6,080 nt of DNA from Betaproteobacteria bacterium (GTDB taxonomy: Bacteria; Pseudomonadota; Gammaproteobacteria; Burkholderiales; SG8-41). A program made the translations under genes and the position numbers. This document shows positions 5,359-6,080 of this stretch, one piece after another. The stretch covers positions 1-6,080 of the forward strand of contig JAIOOZ010000226.1 of NCBI GenBank assembly GCA_021414185.1. The letters run 5' to 3'. The notes beneath the pieces are model-generated. The model ran no database searches. It was not told the origin of the DNA and saw only the letters and a program-made list of their open reading frames with translations. Each line of letters begins with the position of its first letter. Within the stretch, counting starts at the first letter, position 1.

Positions 5359-6080
5359 TTACCACTGGACGGCGCCCAGCTTCTTGTCATTAACGTAGGT
5401 GTAGAAAATACTGACCGTGCCGCGCGTCTGCAGTCGGTCGCCTAAATCGGGGTATGACGCATCGCGGCGCGAGTAGATGTATTTGAACGCAACGCCATGA
5501 TTGCCGTAGACGCGCAGCGTGACCCCCGCATCGGCACGGGCAACGTTCTCTGTGCCGCGGCCCTCGGTCGACCAAGCGCGACGCGCTCGCCCATGATCAG
5601 GCGTAGCGCGAGCAGTCCCTGCGGCGTGACCCCGTAGTGATAATCGCGTTCGCCGACGCCGTGTATGGTGCCGGCCGCACCGTAGCCGACGCCGAACAGA
5701 CCGGTGCCCTGAAGCGCGACGGAGTTCGTCAGTTGCCACTGGGCGGTGGTGCCGAGCGAAAGCGCGGATGTCGATACGCGGAAGATTTGTGGCGCGATGT
5801 AATCGTAGCTGCCGTAGAGTCCCCATACCCCTTTGTATGTGCCGCCGGCCGCTTCATAGTCTTTGCCGACGAGCAGGCCGCGCGTCATGACGTTCTCGAA
5901 AATATTCGCGCTGGATGCGGTGGCCTGGAAGCTGAAGTAATCGAACGGACGCGAATACGAATAGCCGGGTTTGCCGGGCAGGCCGTAGTCCATGGAAAAA
6001 TCCAGCACGCCCTCGTTGCGTATGAACGAGAGCGATGCGCCCTTGTCGGTGAGCGCGGTGAGGCTGCCGCCGAACTGCAG
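5359..6080 (-). pseudogene. Frame-disrupted outer-membrane beta-barrel protein (DUF3943-like), 5' part beyond window
   Basis: Translation from the right edge on the minus strand gives a continuous frame rich in aromatic/glycine strand patterns: SRPFDYFSFQ, FENVMTRGLLVG, GVWGLYGSYDYIAPQIFR, ALSLGTTAQWQL, GVGYGAAGTI, GERDYHYGVTPQGLLALRLIMGERVAL. After that Leu (5576-5574) the frame turns into unrelated sequence and stops at 5442. The expected continuation lies in another frame from about 5563 (GRGTENVARADAGV, YIYSRRDASYPDLGDR, GTVSIFYTYV, GAVQW) and ends at TAA 5361-5359. About 169 and 67 residues are visible on the two sides. Joining them needs a -1 shift, equivalent to loss of 3n+1 bases. From memory of relatives, about a dozen residues normally lie between ERVAL and the ENV motif and are short here, which favours a small deletion. 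The GTG at 6008 is internal; the true start lies outside. It could be a pseudogene or an assembly error. The DUF3943 label is from recall, not a search. It converges on the MipA-like gene with a 29-base gap. Confidence 0.75.
5563..5577 (-). other. Frameshift/deletion junction in the barrel gene
   Basis: The upstream frame stays family-like to the Leu at 5576-5574. The downstream frame becomes plausible from about 5571 (S-T-E-G-R-G-T-E-N). The junction sits on the perfect 8-base palindrome GGTCGACC (5566-5573). No slippery heptamer of the X-XXY-YYZ type is present, so programmed frameshifting is unlikely. Confidence 0.65.

Noticed and set aside
5563..5577. Programmed -1 ribosomal frameshift in the barrel gene
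   Set aside because: No slippery heptamer at the junction, and residues appear to be missing relative to relatives, which favours deletion.

Overview
The window is GC-rich and densely coded. It carries a Bug-family (TctC-like) periplasmic solute-binding protein next to catabolic oxygenase/hydroxylase genes, together with two Gram-negative outer-membrane proteins. That mix suggests a betaproteobacterium, most likely in or near the Burkholderiales, where Bug proteins are greatly expanded. This is an inference from gene content; no rRNA or other phylogenetic marker is present.

Layout. (1) Positions 1-956, minus strand: a Bug/TctC solute-binding protein, complete at its N-terminus and cut by the left window edge a few codons before its expected end. 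(2) Positions 957-1081: a short divergent intergenic region with one AT-rich island holding a perfect TATAAT for the rightward genes. (3) Positions 1082-2050, plus: a TauD/TfdA-family Fe(II)/2-oxoglutarate dioxygenase. (4) Positions 2070-4370, plus, 19 bases downstream: a molybdopterin-binding large subunit of the xanthine dehydrogenase/CO dehydrogenase/aldehyde oxidase superfamily. (5) Positions 4371-4522: a 152-base spacer without a gene. (6) Positions 4523-5329, plus: a MipA/OmpV-family outer-membrane protein with a TTG start. (7) Positions 5359-6080, minus and convergent: the 3' part of an outer-membrane beta-barrel protein (DUF3943-like). Its reading frame is broken near 5563-5577, and its 5' part lies beyond the right edge.

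How the genes may work together. The dioxygenase and molybdenum hydroxylase genes look like one transcription unit, and the Bug protein is read divergently from the same short region. A plausible but unproven picture is a small catabolic locus: the Bug protein captures an organic acid in the periplasm, and the two oxidative enzymes hydroxylate it or a derivative in the cytoplasm. The substrate cannot be read from sequence. The dioxygenase keeps all metal and 2-oxoglutarate ligands but lacks the TauD arginine that holds the taurine sulfonate. The molybdenum subunit has an unusual active-site loop (S-Y-C-G-A-G-R) and no [2Fe-2S] or FAD partner gene beside it. These points make the locus the most interesting part of the window. 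The MipA-like and barrel genes look like unrelated neighbours, and the barrel gene is probably a pseudogene or carries a sequencing error. No tRNA, rRNA, CRISPR array, insertion sequence or phage gene was seen.
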